Part shown: in pieces, positions 23,274 through 31,298 of the stretch
Layout of the letters: every line of letters begins with the position of its first letter
How positions within the stretch are numbered: position 1 is the stretch's first letter
Assembly (NCBI GenBank): GCA_963975135.1
Contig: CAXBGQ010000004.1
Span: forward strand, 1-35,997
From: Alterinioella sp963975135
GTDB lineage: Bacteria > Pseudomonadota > Alphaproteobacteria > Rhodobacterales > Rhodobacteraceae
Length of the DNA: 35,997 nt
Direction of reading: 5' to 3'
Program-made: the position numbers and the translations under genes
The notes under the pieces: model-generated
Database searches by the model: none
The model's input: only the letters and a program-made list of their open reading frames with translations
Told to the model about the DNA's origin: nothing

Positions 23274-24362
23274 ATGACGTATAAACTCAACCGCCGCACA
23301 TTGCTGGCAAGCTCCGCCGCCGCCGCCGGTGCCGCGACCTTTGGCATACCAGCTGCGGCGCAAGGCCGCCCCGTGACCGTCATCGACGGCTATCCCGCAC
23401 GCGCGATGTGGGTGCAGGAGCTGTCGAATTTCTATCTGCCCGAGGTCAATCGCCGGTTGGTTGAGATGGGCCTTGAGGAAATGGATTTCCAGGAATCCTA
23501 CGGTGGCTCCATCGTGCGCCCGCGCGGCGTTCTGGAAGGCATACGCCTGGGGCTGGGCGATATCGGCGTTGTCACCACGATATTCCACTCTTCGACCCTG
23601 CCAAGCCAGGCGCTTTCGGCGGTGACGCCGTTCATCTCGGTCGATGCGGGCCTCGTGGCGCGGTCGGTCGACGAGATCGCCATCGAGTTCGACGCCATGC
23701 GCGCCGAGTTCGAAGCCCAGGACCAGGTCTACCTGGCGACCGGCGTGGTGCTCGACAGCTACCAGATGTTCGCCAACCGCCCGATCAACACCCTCGACGA
23801 CATGGCCAACATGCGTTTCGCCGCCGCGGGCTACAACCTGCGGTATCTCGAGGGCCTTGACGGGGCCGTGGGGGTGCGTGGCGGTCTGACCGATTTCTAC
23901 AACATGGTTCAGACCAACGTCACCGATGGCTGCATGATCTGGCCCGAAGCGTCGGTGACCTTCGCCATTGCCGAAGTCGCGCCCTACATGCTGCGGGCCA
24001 ACCTGGGCGCGGTGAACACCAAGACCCTGACCGTCAACAAGACGTTCTGGGACGGCCTTGACGAAGACGTGCAGATGGTTCTTCGCGAAGTCGGAATCGC
24101 CTATCGCGATCGTCTGGCCGAGGTGGCCATGGGCCGCGCGGCAGCCAGCGAAGCCGCCTTTGTCGAAGCCGGTGGCACGATCGTCGATCTTTCTGACGAA
24201 GATCGGGCGGCCTGGGCCACGGCGATGCCGAACCTCGCGACGGAGTGGGCCGCCGGGCTCGACGCCGATGGCAAGGACGGCTCGGGCATGCTCAGCGCCT
24301 ATATCGACAAGCTGATTGCCGGCGGTGAAACCCCGGCGCGCAACTGGGCCGCCGAGGCCTGA
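23274..24362 (+). CDS. dctP: TRAP transporter substrate-binding protein, Tat-type signal
   Basis: A 362-residue DctP-family binding protein. The N-terminus has a twin arginine (LNRRTLLASSAAAAGAATFGI), followed by PAAAQ, so export by Tat is likely, unlike the Sec-type protein at 11562. The body has FQESYGGSIVRPRGVLEGIRLGLGDIGVV, INTLDDMANMRFAAAGYNLRYLEGL and a MIWPEASVTFAIAEVAPYM segment. It delivers a carboxylate to the permeases next door. ATG 23274 follows GGGAGGAC, after a 73-base gap from the reductase gene. The permease genes follow after 5 bases with no hairpin between. Substrate is not readable; ring-cleavage genes in the operon suggest an aromatic or oxo-acid. Confidence 0.88.
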   Translation: MTYKLNRRTLLASSAAAAGAATFGIPAAAQGRPVTVIDGYPARAMWVQELSNFYLPEVNRRLVEMGLEEMDFQESYGGSIVRPRGVLEGIRLGLGDIGVVTTIFHSSTLPSQALSAVTPFISVDAGLVARSVDEIAIEFDAMRAEFEAQDQVYLATGVVLDSYQMFANRPINTLDDMANMRFAAAGYNLRYLEGLDGAVGVRGGLTDFYNMVQTNVTDGCMIWPEASVTFAIAEVAPYMLRANLGAVNTKTLTVNKTFWDGLDEDVQMVLREVGIAYRDRLAEVAMGRAAASEAAFVEAGGTIVDLSDEDRAAWATAMPNLATEWAAGLDADGKDGSGMLSAYIDKLIAGGETPARNWAAEA

Positions 24363-24367
24363 ACCGG

Positions 24368-24952
24368 ATGGAAAGCCCGGAACATAACGCAGAGCCCGGC
24401 GCGGGCTCTGCACTCTACCGTGCCTGCAACGCGCTGGCGCGGTCGATGTCCGGTATCGCCAAGGCGGCGAATGCCGCCGGGACGCTGGTGGTTCTGGGCC
24501 TTGTCGTGCTGATCAACGCGGACGTCTTCTCACGCAATGCCTTCAACGCGCCGTTCCGGGGCACCTATGAAGCCGTGCAGTTCCTGATGGTCATGATCGT
24601 GTTTCTGCAATTGCCGGATGTCGTGCGGATCAACCGCCTGACACGTTCGGACGGATTTCTGGCGGTTCTGGCCAAGCGCCGCCCGCAGGCCGCGCGGTTT
24701 TTCGCAAGGATCATCGATTCCGCGGCCGCGGTGTTCATGGGCCTGATCGCTTACGCGATGTGGCCGGAATTCATCCGGTCCTGGACTGACAACACCTATT
24801 TCGGCACGCCGGGGATCTTCACCGCCCCCTATTGGCCGATCCATCTTGTGATGTCTTTTTCCGCCGCGCTGACGGCCTTGATTTTCGCGACGAAAGCCTT
24901 GTCAGGCAAGCGCCGGCCGGAGCTGTTGCACCTTGAGGAGTCCGGCGCATGA
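24368..24952 (+). CDS. dctQ: TRAP transporter small permease (DctQ)
   Basis: A 194-residue small permease with four hydrophobic segments: VVLGLVVLINADVFSRN, then AVQFLMVMIVFLQLPDV, SAAAVFMGLIAYAMW and LVMSFSAALTALIFATKAL. The family pattern 'D...RN.FN.P..G..E' is present as DVFSRNAFNAPFRGTYEA. It bridges the binding protein to the large permease. Its end overlaps the dctM start by four bases (ATGA), the usual Q-M coupling. Its first 30 residues are hydrophilic and poorly conserved, so a later start is possible. Confidence 0.88.
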   Translation: MESPEHNAEPGAGSALYRACNALARSMSGIAKAANAAGTLVVLGLVVLINADVFSRNAFNAPFRGTYEAVQFLMVMIVFLQLPDVVRINRLTRSDGFLAVLAKRRPQAARFFARIIDSAAAVFMGLIAYAMWPEFIRSWTDNTYFGTPGIFTAPYWPIHLVMSFSAALTALIFATKALSGKRRPELLHLEESGA

Positions 24953-26265
24953 CCCCGTTCGAGATCGGACTCATCTCCGTTTTGGCCATGGTCGTCATGA
25001 TCTATCTCGGGGTCTATATTCCCATTGCGCTCGGGTTGGTGTCCTTTGTCACCATCTGGATCCTGCGCGGCAGTTTCGAACTGCCGCTGGCGCTGTTGAA
25101 AATCGCAGCGGGTGACAGCGTGCGGGAATATTCCTTCGCCACCATCCCGCTTTTTACCTTTATGGGGTTAATCGTCTCCAAGGCAGGGATGGGCGAGGAT
25201 GTCTACCGGGTGATGAACACGCTGTTCCATCGCATCCTGGGCGGCGTCGGCATGGCCACGGTCGGTGCGAACGCGCTCTTTGCGGCCGTGACCGGAAGCT
25301 CGATCGCGTCGGCTTCGGTGTTCACCAAGGTCGCTGTGCCCGAGATGATGAAGCTCAACTACAACAAGCGTTTCGCCGTCGGTGTCGTCGCCGGATCGTC
25401 GGTTCTGGGGATGATCATCCCACCCTCCGCGATGCTGATCATCTACGCCATCGTGGCCGAACAATCGGTGGGCCACATGTTCCTGGCGGGGGTGATCCCC
25501 GGCATCATGCTGACCTTTGCCTACATCCTGGCGATCTGGGGCATGTCCAGGTTTCGCCCGCAATCGGTCCTCAATGAAGGTGCCGGCCAGGTTGCGGATG
25601 TCGAACTCTTGAGCGCGGGTCGGATCGTGCTGCTGTGTCTGCCGCTGTTGATCCTCGTCAGTATGGTTCTGGGCGGCATCTATACCGGCTGGCTGACGCC
25701 GGTTGAAGCGGGGGCCGCAGGGGCCGCACTTGGCTTGGTTTTCGCGCTGGCGCGGGGCCGCATGGACCTGAAGGGTTTCTGGAACGCTCTGTTGGAGACC
25801 GGTCATATAACCGCGGCGATCCTGTTCCTGATCACCGCGGCGTCGATCTACAGCCGGATGCTGGGCATTGCAGGCATCCCCAACGCGCTGGGTGATTTTT
25901 TGGAAACCTACCAGCTGGGTTTCACGGCCGTGATGGTAATGCTGGTGATCCTCATGCTGTTTCTCGGCACGCTTCTCGATACGGCCTCCATCATCTTGAT
26001 CGTCGTGCCTTTGTTCCTGCCCATTGTGGAACCCCTTGGTGTCAGCCTTGTGTGGTTCGGCATTATCGTGGTGATCGGCGCAGAGATTGGCTTGCTGACA
26101 CCGCCGCTCGGCATCTCGTGCTTCGTGATCAAAAGCACGATCAACGACCCGAGTATTTCGTTGAAGGACGTATTCATGGGCGCGCTACCGTTTGCGGGTG
26201 TCATGTTGATCGTCCTGTTTATCCTGATCCAATTCCCAATTCTGTCCACGGCCCTGCTGCCGTAA
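24949..26265 (+). CDS. dctM: TRAP transporter large permease (DctM)
   Basis: A 438-residue DctM-type permease of typical length, with about twelve hydrophobic segments. Motifs include PLFTFMGLIVSKAGMGEDVYRVMN, NALFAAVTGSSIASASVFTKVAVPEMM, SSVLGMIIPPSAMLIIYAIVAEQSVGHMFLAG in two adjoining parts, and LFLGTLLDTASIILIVVPLFLPI. It completes the second TRAP importer in the window. The intradiol dioxygenase gene follows after 15 bases on the same strand with a GGAGG-type site, so transport and ring cleavage share a transcript. Confidence 0.93.
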   Translation: MTPFEIGLISVLAMVVMIYLGVYIPIALGLVSFVTIWILRGSFELPLALLKIAAGDSVREYSFATIPLFTFMGLIVSKAGMGEDVYRVMNTLFHRILGGVGMATVGANALFAAVTGSSIASASVFTKVAVPEMMKLNYNKRFAVGVVAGSSVLGMIIPPSAMLIIYAIVAEQSVGHMFLAGVIPGIMLTFAYILAIWGMSRFRPQSVLNEGAGQVADVELLSAGRIVLLCLPLLILVSMVLGGIYTGWLTPVEAGAAGAALGLVFALARGRMDLKGFWNALLETGHITAAILFLITAASIYSRMLGIAGIPNALGDFLETYQLGFTAVMVMLVILMLFLGTLLDTASIILIVVPLFLPIVEPLGVSLVWFGIIVVIGAEIGLLTPPLGISCFVIKSTINDPSISLKDVFMGALPFAGVMLIVLFILIQFPILSTALLP

Positions 26266-26280
26266 ACCCGGAGGCTCCAG

Positions 26281-27147
26281 ATGCGCAACGTTACCCCAGA
26301 AACCCTGACCGGTCTGCTTCTTGGCCTGTCTGGCCCCGACACCAATCCGCGCCTGCAAGAGGTTCTGACATCGCTCGTGACCCACCTGCACGCCTTCACC
26401 AGGGAGGTCGGCCTGACCCACGCAGAGTGGCGCATGGGGTTGGACCTGCTGACGCGGGCGGGCGAGATCACAGATAATGAACGCAACGAATTTGTGCTGT
26501 TCTCGGACGTGCTGGGGCTCAGCTCGCTGGTCGATATGATCAACTCACCCGAGCAGTGCACGAGTTCCTCGGTGTTGGGGCCGTTTCACATCCTTGGCGC
26601 GCCTGATCTTCCGGTTGGCGGCGACATGATCGGACAGAATGAGGGCCCGCAGGTTGTGCTCGAGGGGCGTGTTCTTGATCAATCCGGAGCGCCGATCGGC
26701 GGCGCAAAGATCGAGCTGTGGCAAACCGCCGATAACGGGCTTTATTCGAACCAGGATCCGGCGCAGGGCGACTACAACCTGCGGATCTCGATGCAGACCG
26801 GAGCCGACGGGCGCTATGCGCTTTCGACCATCCGGCCCGCCCCCTACATGGTCCCGACCGATGGCCCGACTGGTGACCTGCTGAATGCCACCGGGCGGCA
26901 TGCGTGGCGGCCTTCACATCTGCATTTCATCGTGCAGGCCGAGGGCTATCGCAACCTCGTGACCGAGGTCTTCCCCAGCGACGACCCCTATCTGGATGCC
27001 GACGCTGTCTTCGGCGTGCGGAGTGATCTTGTGATGGAATACATGCCGGGAGACCGGGCGTCTCTGGCCGATGATTTTGCCGCGAAGCAGACACTGGCCG
27101 ACAGTTTCAGCAAAGTCGAATTCGACTTTATCCTGCCGCCGGAGTGA
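26281..27147 (+). CDS. Intradiol ring-cleavage dioxygenase (hydroxyquinol/catechol 1,2-type)
   Basis: A 288-residue Fe(III) dioxygenase of the catechol/hydroxyquinol 1,2-dioxygenase family. An N-terminal helical dimer domain (about 1-100) is followed by the beta-sandwich from SSVLGPFHI. Iron ligands are visible as Tyr155 (NGLYSN), Tyr189 (APYMVP), His213 and His215 (RPSHLHF). The 34-24-2 spacing is close to that of hydroxyquinol 1,2-dioxygenase. It opens an ortho-dihydroxylated ring between the hydroxyls. No maleylacetate reductase or muconate cycloisomerase is in the window, so the fate of the product is open; the FAA hydrolase in the same operon is a candidate. CCGGAGG precedes the ATG. It ends immediately before the convergent gntR stop. 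Confidence 0.87.
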   Translation: MRNVTPETLTGLLLGLSGPDTNPRLQEVLTSLVTHLHAFTREVGLTHAEWRMGLDLLTRAGEITDNERNEFVLFSDVLGLSSLVDMINSPEQCTSSSVLGPFHILGAPDLPVGGDMIGQNEGPQVVLEGRVLDQSGAPIGGAKIELWQTADNGLYSNQDPAQGDYNLRISMQTGADGRYALSTIRPAPYMVPTDGPTGDLLNATGRHAWRPSHLHFIVQAEGYRNLVTEVFPSDDPYLDADAVFGVRSDLVMEYMPGDRASLADDFAAKQTLADSFSKVEFDFILPPE

Positions 27148-27822
27148 TTAGCCCGCAACGCTGAGCTGTGTGGCTTCCTGCTCTTCCAGATTCTGATACA
27201 GGAATTCGCCCGTCTTGCGGTAATGGTCGTTCAACAGGTCGACCGCACGGTCCACATCGCGGGCCAAAGCCGCCTCGGCAATCAGGCTGTGTTCATTGAT
27301 GATCTTGCGTTCGGGATATGCCGCCAGTCTCGCCACATTTCGGTAGCGCACCGCAAGATCGTAAAGCTGGGCACAGAAATTCAACAGGTAGCGCGACGGG
27401 CAGGCCGCGATCAACGCGGTGTGGAATTCGCGGTGGGCGACCTCCCACTCGGTATTCTTCTGTGTTCGGTCCAGCGCATTGAGCCGGTATTGCAGCAAGA
27501 CGATCCGTTCTTCCCATTCCGGCCCGCCATGGCGGATCGCATCGGCGAAGGCGATCCCCTCCACCCGACAGCGCGTTTCCAGCAGGATACCAAAATCGTC
27601 GGCGCTGATATCGGGAGCCCAAAAGCCGCGCTGCTCATTGCGCACGACCAGTTGCTCGGACGACAGGATGCTCAGCGCCTCGCGCACCGGGCTCGCGCCC
27701 ATATCCAGCTTCTTTCGCACCGCGTCGATCTGAATGCGCGAGCCGGGCCGCAATTCACCGGACAAAACCATCTCACGGATGCGATGATGGGCCAGCGAGG
27801 TTAGCGAACGATGTGAATCCAT
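27148..27822 (-). CDS. GntR-family regulator with FCD domain
   Basis: A 224-residue FadR-type regulator. The N-terminal winged helix reads SLTSLAHHRIREMVLSGELRPGSRIQIDAVRKKLDMGASPVREALSILSSEQLV in successive segments, with P-V-R-E-A-L as the GntR signature. The C-terminal all-helical FCD domain has the metal/ligand residues in HREFHTALIAACPSRYLLNF and a later NEHSLIAEAALARDVDRAVDLLNDHY. It is convergent with the dioxygenase gene with no bases between. ATG 27822 follows AAGGAG. The open frame upstream carries an unrelated IS6 fragment and is not part of the gene. An operator-like palindrome sits just upstream of its promoter, suggesting autoregulation and control of the sites at 21602 and 12664. 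Confidence 0.9.
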   Translation of the reverse strand: MDSHRSLTSLAHHRIREMVLSGELRPGSRIQIDAVRKKLDMGASPVREALSILSSEQLVVRNEQRGFWAPDISADDFGILLETRCRVEGIAFADAIRHGGPEWEERIVLLQYRLNALDRTQKNTEWEVAHREFHTALIAACPSRYLLNFCAQLYDLAVRYRNVARLAAYPERKIINEHSLIAEAALARDVDRAVDLLNDHYRKTGEFLYQNLEEQEATQLSVAG

Positions 27823-27841
27823 ACCAAAACTCCTTGGCTCA

Positions 27842-27870
27842 ATGATAGGTCGCAAAGGATGTAAACTCAA
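27842..27870 (-). promoter_or_regulatory. Putative gntR promoter
   Basis: On the minus strand TTGAGT (27865-27870) and TATCAT (27842-27847) are 17 bases apart; the -10 matches five of six. The transcript would start about 15 bases before the ribosome-binding site. Operator C lies directly upstream. Confidence 0.5.
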
Positions 27871-27872
27871 TG

Positions 27873-27887
27873 AAAATCGATTTTTAT
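27873..27887. promoter_or_regulatory. Operator C upstream of gntR
   Basis: AAAATCGATTTTTAT contains the 12-base perfect palindrome AAAATCGATTTT (27873-27884), next to the gntR -35. It shares AAATCGATTTTTAT with the site in front of dctP (12696-12709) and resembles the arms at 21602-21640. Confidence 0.6.
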
Positions 27888-27915
27888 GAAGCGTTGACGT
27901 GAGCGGAGTTGCCGG

Positions 27916-28098
27916 GCCGCTGATCTTCACGAGGATCTCGTCCGGACGTCGCCACCGGTTCGAATACGCGTGCTTTCGCGAGACGCGAATATTCCGGATA
28001 TCAGCGGCGAATACCCGGCCGGAGCTCTTGCACCAGTTTCCAACAGTTTCCGGGCCGATCTCGATGCCACGCGCGCAAAGCAAGCCCGCACGGGTCAA
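27916..28098 (-). pseudogene. IS6-family transposase fragment, decayed
   Basis: On the minus strand, about 60 codons read LLCARGIEIGPETVGNW, then GRVFAADIRNIRVSRKHAYSN and RRPDEILVKISG. This parallels the IS6-family transposase segment 'ERGI.I..ETV..W...FG..FAAEIR..RV......W.LDEV.VKI.G', including the first catalytic aspartate (R-P-D-E). Similarity stops abruptly after ISG, and upstream sequence to 28223 is broken by stops in all minus frames, so only a core fragment remains. No terminal repeats or target duplication were found. The rest of the 27823-28223 gap, apart from the gntR promoter and operator, shows nothing. Confidence 0.65.
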
Positions 28099-28223
28099 CC
28101 CGCCGATCCCGAATTCATCAAGAACGTTTCAACGCGCCATCGGGTTCACGTCAATTCAACCGCGCCCATGGCGGAGCAACGTCCGCAACTTCCACCCTTT
28201 TTCCGATGGCTTTGCCGGAATTT

Positions 28224-30155
28224 TCAGGTTGGGCCGGGTTCATTCAGATAGGTCCGAGCCTGTTCAGCGGTTTCGAAGATATGCGTCCGGTCATCGTGGA
28301 AAACGTCGCGCAGCTTCATTCGCATGAAGGCCGACCCGGAATACCGTGAAACCGCGCCGTAATACTTTTCGCTCAGATGGGCGACCATTTGTGCCCACTG
28401 GGCCTCGAGCGCTTCGTCGATGCGGAACCCGTCGTAATTCACAATCACATCGACGCGCGCGCCAAGCGATGCGCAGGTTTCAGCAACCAGCGCGCCCACA
28501 CGATCAACCTCATCGCTGGTGCGCAGCCGCATCTTCTCAAAATTCAGGAACAAACGCCGCGCGGTCCGGTCAATCGCGATCCGGTCTTTCAGATCGAGAT
28601 GCAGGAGATCGGTCCTGAGATCCATCTCTGCGGCCCCGAAAATGCGGGCGTCCATCTGGCGGACTTCCTTGATGATGGGCCGCACGTCCATTTGATCGAC
28701 AATATCCCGTTCAATCTCGACGCCCGGTGCAATCTCGACCAATTCCAGCCCCTCTGGAGTCAGCTCAAAAACACAGCGTTCCGTGACGTAGATCACAGAT
28801 TGGCCAAGGCGCGCCGCGCGCGCGCCCGAAAAGGTGATCTGCTCCACCCGGTCCAAGAACTTGCGAACACTGCCCTCCTTTCGGATATGGATGCCACCTT
28901 GCGCAACGCCAACCTCAAGCCCGACGGCTGTGAAGGTTCCCGCGAACACAACGGCCCGGGCGTTTTGCGAAATATTGATGAAGCCGCCTGCCCCGGCCAA
29001 ACGCGGGCCAAAGCGGGACACGTTCACATTTCCCCGGGCGTCGGCCTGCGCCAATCCAAGGCAGGCCATGTCGAGACCGCCGCCATCGTAGAAATCGAAC
29101 TGGTTGTTTTGCGGGACCACGGCATCCGTGTTCACCGCGGCACCGAAATCCAGACCCGAGGCGGGCTGCCCGCCGATCACCCCCGGCTCGGCCGTCAGGG
29201 TCAGGTGATCCAACAGCCCTTCCTCGGCCGCGACCGAGGCAACACCTTCGGGCATGCCGATCCCGAGATTGACGACTCCGTTTACCGGAAGCTCGAACGC
29301 GCAGCGCCGGGCAATCACCTTGCGCGCATCCAGAGGCATCGCCGGAACGTCCCCCTCGGGCGTGCGGAGGCGGCCGGTAAAGGCCTGACTAAAGGCGGTG
29401 CGATAGGTTTGCAGGTGGTTTTCCGGGCGGGCCACGACCACGGCATCGACAAATATGCCCGGGATATGCACGTCTCGCGCCGGCAGGCTTTTGGCGCGCG
29501 CGATCCGTTCGACCTGGACAATCACCACACCGCCCGCATTTTTGACCGCCATGGCCTGCGCCAGATTGTCGATGGTCAGCGCCTCGCGCTCCATGGTGAT
29601 GTTTCCCGCCTCATCTGCCGTGGTGCCGCGCAGCAATGCAACGGCCAGGGTGTGCGAGGGGTAAAACAAGACCTCCTCGCCGCCGATCTCCATCAGCCGA
29701 ACCTGGTCCTCGGTGCTGATGTCATTGATCGCGCCGCCGCCATTGCGCGGGTCCACAAAGGTCTCCAGCCCGACCTTGGACAGCATCCCCGGCTTGCCTG
29801 CGGCTATGTCGCGATAGAGTTGGCTGATACATCCCTGCGGCAGGTTCCAGCCCTTGATCTTGCCCTGGGTTGCCAGGGCCGCGACCTTTGGGATCAGGCC
29901 CCAATGCCCGCCAATTACGCTTTTCAACAGCCCCTCGTGGCCCAGACGGTTCAACCCGCGATCCTTGCCGTCGCCTTGTCCGGCCGCAAAGAACAGCGAC
30001 AAATCACGCGGATGGCCAGTGTCCAGAAACCGTGCCTCGATCGCGGCCAGAAGCTCATCGGGCACGCCGATGCCCACAAAACCGGATGTTGTGACCGTGT
30101 CACCGTCATGTATGAGGGCGGCGGCATCGGCGGGGGTTACAACCTTGTTGCGCAT
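28224..30155 (-). CDS. Acyl-CoA:3-oxoacid/acetate CoA-transferase, YdiF type with C-terminal extension
   Basis: A 643-residue family I CoA-transferase with fused alpha and beta halves. The alpha half starts VVTPADAAALIHDGDTVTTSGFVGIGVPDELL. The beta half has VVNLGIGMPEGV and TAEPGVIGGQPASGLDFGAAVN; the glutamate in A-E-P-G (about residue 323) is the expected catalytic residue that forms the CoA thioester. YdiF-type enzymes end near 520-530. This one carries about 115 more residues (RLFLNFEKMRLRTSDEVDRV and on to the C-terminus), an alpha/beta module I cannot name. It would activate an organic acid from the neighbouring pathway. ATG 30155 follows GGAG; a TTG five codons earlier is an alternative. 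It is separated from gntR by the IS6 relic. Confidence 0.87.
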   Translation of the reverse strand: MRNKVVTPADAAALIHDGDTVTTSGFVGIGVPDELLAAIEARFLDTGHPRDLSLFFAAGQGDGKDRGLNRLGHEGLLKSVIGGHWGLIPKVAALATQGKIKGWNLPQGCISQLYRDIAAGKPGMLSKVGLETFVDPRNGGGAINDISTEDQVRLMEIGGEEVLFYPSHTLAVALLRGTTADEAGNITMEREALTIDNLAQAMAVKNAGGVVIVQVERIARAKSLPARDVHIPGIFVDAVVVARPENHLQTYRTAFSQAFTGRLRTPEGDVPAMPLDARKVIARRCAFELPVNGVVNLGIGMPEGVASVAAEEGLLDHLTLTAEPGVIGGQPASGLDFGAAVNTDAVVPQNNQFDFYDGGGLDMACLGLAQADARGNVNVSRFGPRLAGAGGFINISQNARAVVFAGTFTAVGLEVGVAQGGIHIRKEGSVRKFLDRVEQITFSGARAARLGQSVIYVTERCVFELTPEGLELVEIAPGVEIERDIVDQMDVRPIIKEVRQMDARIFGAAEMDLRTDLLHLDLKDRIAIDRTARRLFLNFEKMRLRTSDEVDRVGALVAETCASLGARVDVIVNYDGFRIDEALEAQWAQMVAHLSEKYYGAVSRYSGSAFMRMKLRDVFHDDRTHIFETAEQARTYLNEPGPT

Positions 30156-30346
30156 TCTTCGGTTCTCCAACTCCTGTGGCCCTCCATCCCCGATCGAGGG
30201 GCCGTCATGCCCGCAATACTATCCACCGCGCTAAGAGATGCACCAAGTTTCAGGTATTCCGAAAACTGCTCCAGGTAACAAATTTCTTTGTCCATGGGTG
30301 CCGTCGCCGGTGCAAAAGCAAAACCGCCTCCGCGACATCGGCCAGA

Positions 30347-31201
30347 TCAACCGAGCGCCGCCGAAATCTCCTGCCACTCCGCCCGCGAAACGGCGTCAGG
30401 TCCGGCAATGATCCAGTAGCTTTCGTGGTGCTGCAAAACCTCGTCGCCCAGTTGAATGAGTCGCCCGGACGAAAGATCCTCGGCGCAAAGCGGCAGCGAG
30501 CCCAGAAAAACACCCATTCCGCGCCGCGCCGCGCCCAGGGCGGAAACGAAAGTGTCAAACCGCAAATGCGGGATCGGGGTTGTGGCGACACCAAACTGCG
30601 ACGCCCAATCGTTCCAGCCCGGGCGCGGACCGGAACAGGCAATGCGGGGCCATTCGGTCCAATGGCCGCCTTTTTCGCATAATTGCGGCGCAACCATTGG
30701 AGCGACCTGTTCAGGGTAAAGCTGCTGTTTGTGGTAATGTGGCCAATCCCCCACGCCGTAGCGAATTCGGATCACATCGTCCAAAGCGGCATCATGGGCA
30801 CCAAGCACCATTGTCTGAATGGACAGCCGCCCCTTGGCGATGTCCCGCAGCCGGTCAAGGCGCGAAAGCAGCCACAGCTCGATGATCGATTGGCTGGCTG
30901 AAATCGTAAGCCGCCCGCGCCCGGACCCGAACAGCGCCTCTGAACTGTCGCGCAACCCATCGAGCGCAGAACGCACATGCGGCAGCCATGCCTCGCCTTC
31001 AACAGTCAGCGCAATGGACCGCGCACGGCGATAGAACAATGCGGTGCCAAGCAGCTTTTCAAGGTTTCCGATCCGCTGGCTGATCGCGGATTGGGTGAGC
31101 CCGGTCTCGGCGGCGGCGGCGGTGAAACTGCCAAAGCGGGCCGCGGCGTCAAATGCGCGAATCCACTCCAGCGGAGGTGTCTTGAACTGAGGGTCACGCA
31201 T
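30347..31201 (-). CDS. LysR-family regulator
   Basis: A 284-residue LysR-type regulator. The helix-turn-helix region is FGSFTAAAAETGLTQSAISQRIGNLEKLLGTALFYRRARSIALT, followed by the effector domain (GRLTISASQSIIELWLLSRLDRLRD and RRGMGVFLGSLPLCAEDLSSGRLIQL). It diverges from the dioxygenase gene at 31299 across a 97-base AT-rich gap, the standard arrangement for a LysR regulator and its target. It probably controls the two oxygenase genes and responds to an organophosphonate or its product. ATG 31201 is chosen; TTG 31207 is in frame. Confidence 0.9.
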   Translation of the reverse strand: MRDPQFKTPPLEWIRAFDAAARFGSFTAAAAETGLTQSAISQRIGNLEKLLGTALFYRRARSIALTVEGEAWLPHVRSALDGLRDSSEALFGSGRGRLTISASQSIIELWLLSRLDRLRDIAKGRLSIQTMVLGAHDAALDDVIRIRYGVGDWPHYHKQQLYPEQVAPMVAPQLCEKGGHWTEWPRIACSGPRPGWNDWASQFGVATTPIPHLRFDTFVSALGAARRGMGVFLGSLPLCAEDLSSGRLIQLGDEVLQHHESYWIIAGPDAVSRAEWQEISAALG

Positions 31202-31225
31202 TAGCAATCCTGATGCTCAGAGCGA

Positions 31226-31238
31226 AAATTGTTAATTT
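31226..31238. promoter_or_regulatory. AT-rich inverted repeat between LysR and dioxygenase genes
   Basis: AAATT-GTT-AATTT lies in the divergent gap, 61-73 bases before the dioxygenase ATG. It has the size and place of a LysR recognition site, though AT-rich promoter sequence can give such dyads by chance. Confidence 0.3.
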
Positions 31239-31298
31239 GAATTTATGCCGGATCGTCGTGATGGTGTCGCCCTAAATCTCAACTTTCAGGATCGCGCC

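Noticed and set aside
27823..28098. N-terminal extension of the GntR gene
   Set aside because: The extension is IS6-like in one part and unrelated in the rest; ATG 27822 with AAGGAG gives a normal FCD regulator.
30188..30201. CCCCGATCGAGGGG as a palindromic operator before the CoA-transferase gene
   Set aside because: The inner bases do not pair symmetrically and it does not resemble the GntR half-site.
28377..30278. Long plus-strand frame of 633 codons opposite the CoA-transferase
   Set aside because: It is the antisense shadow of a clear CoA-transferase; its translation shows no domain.
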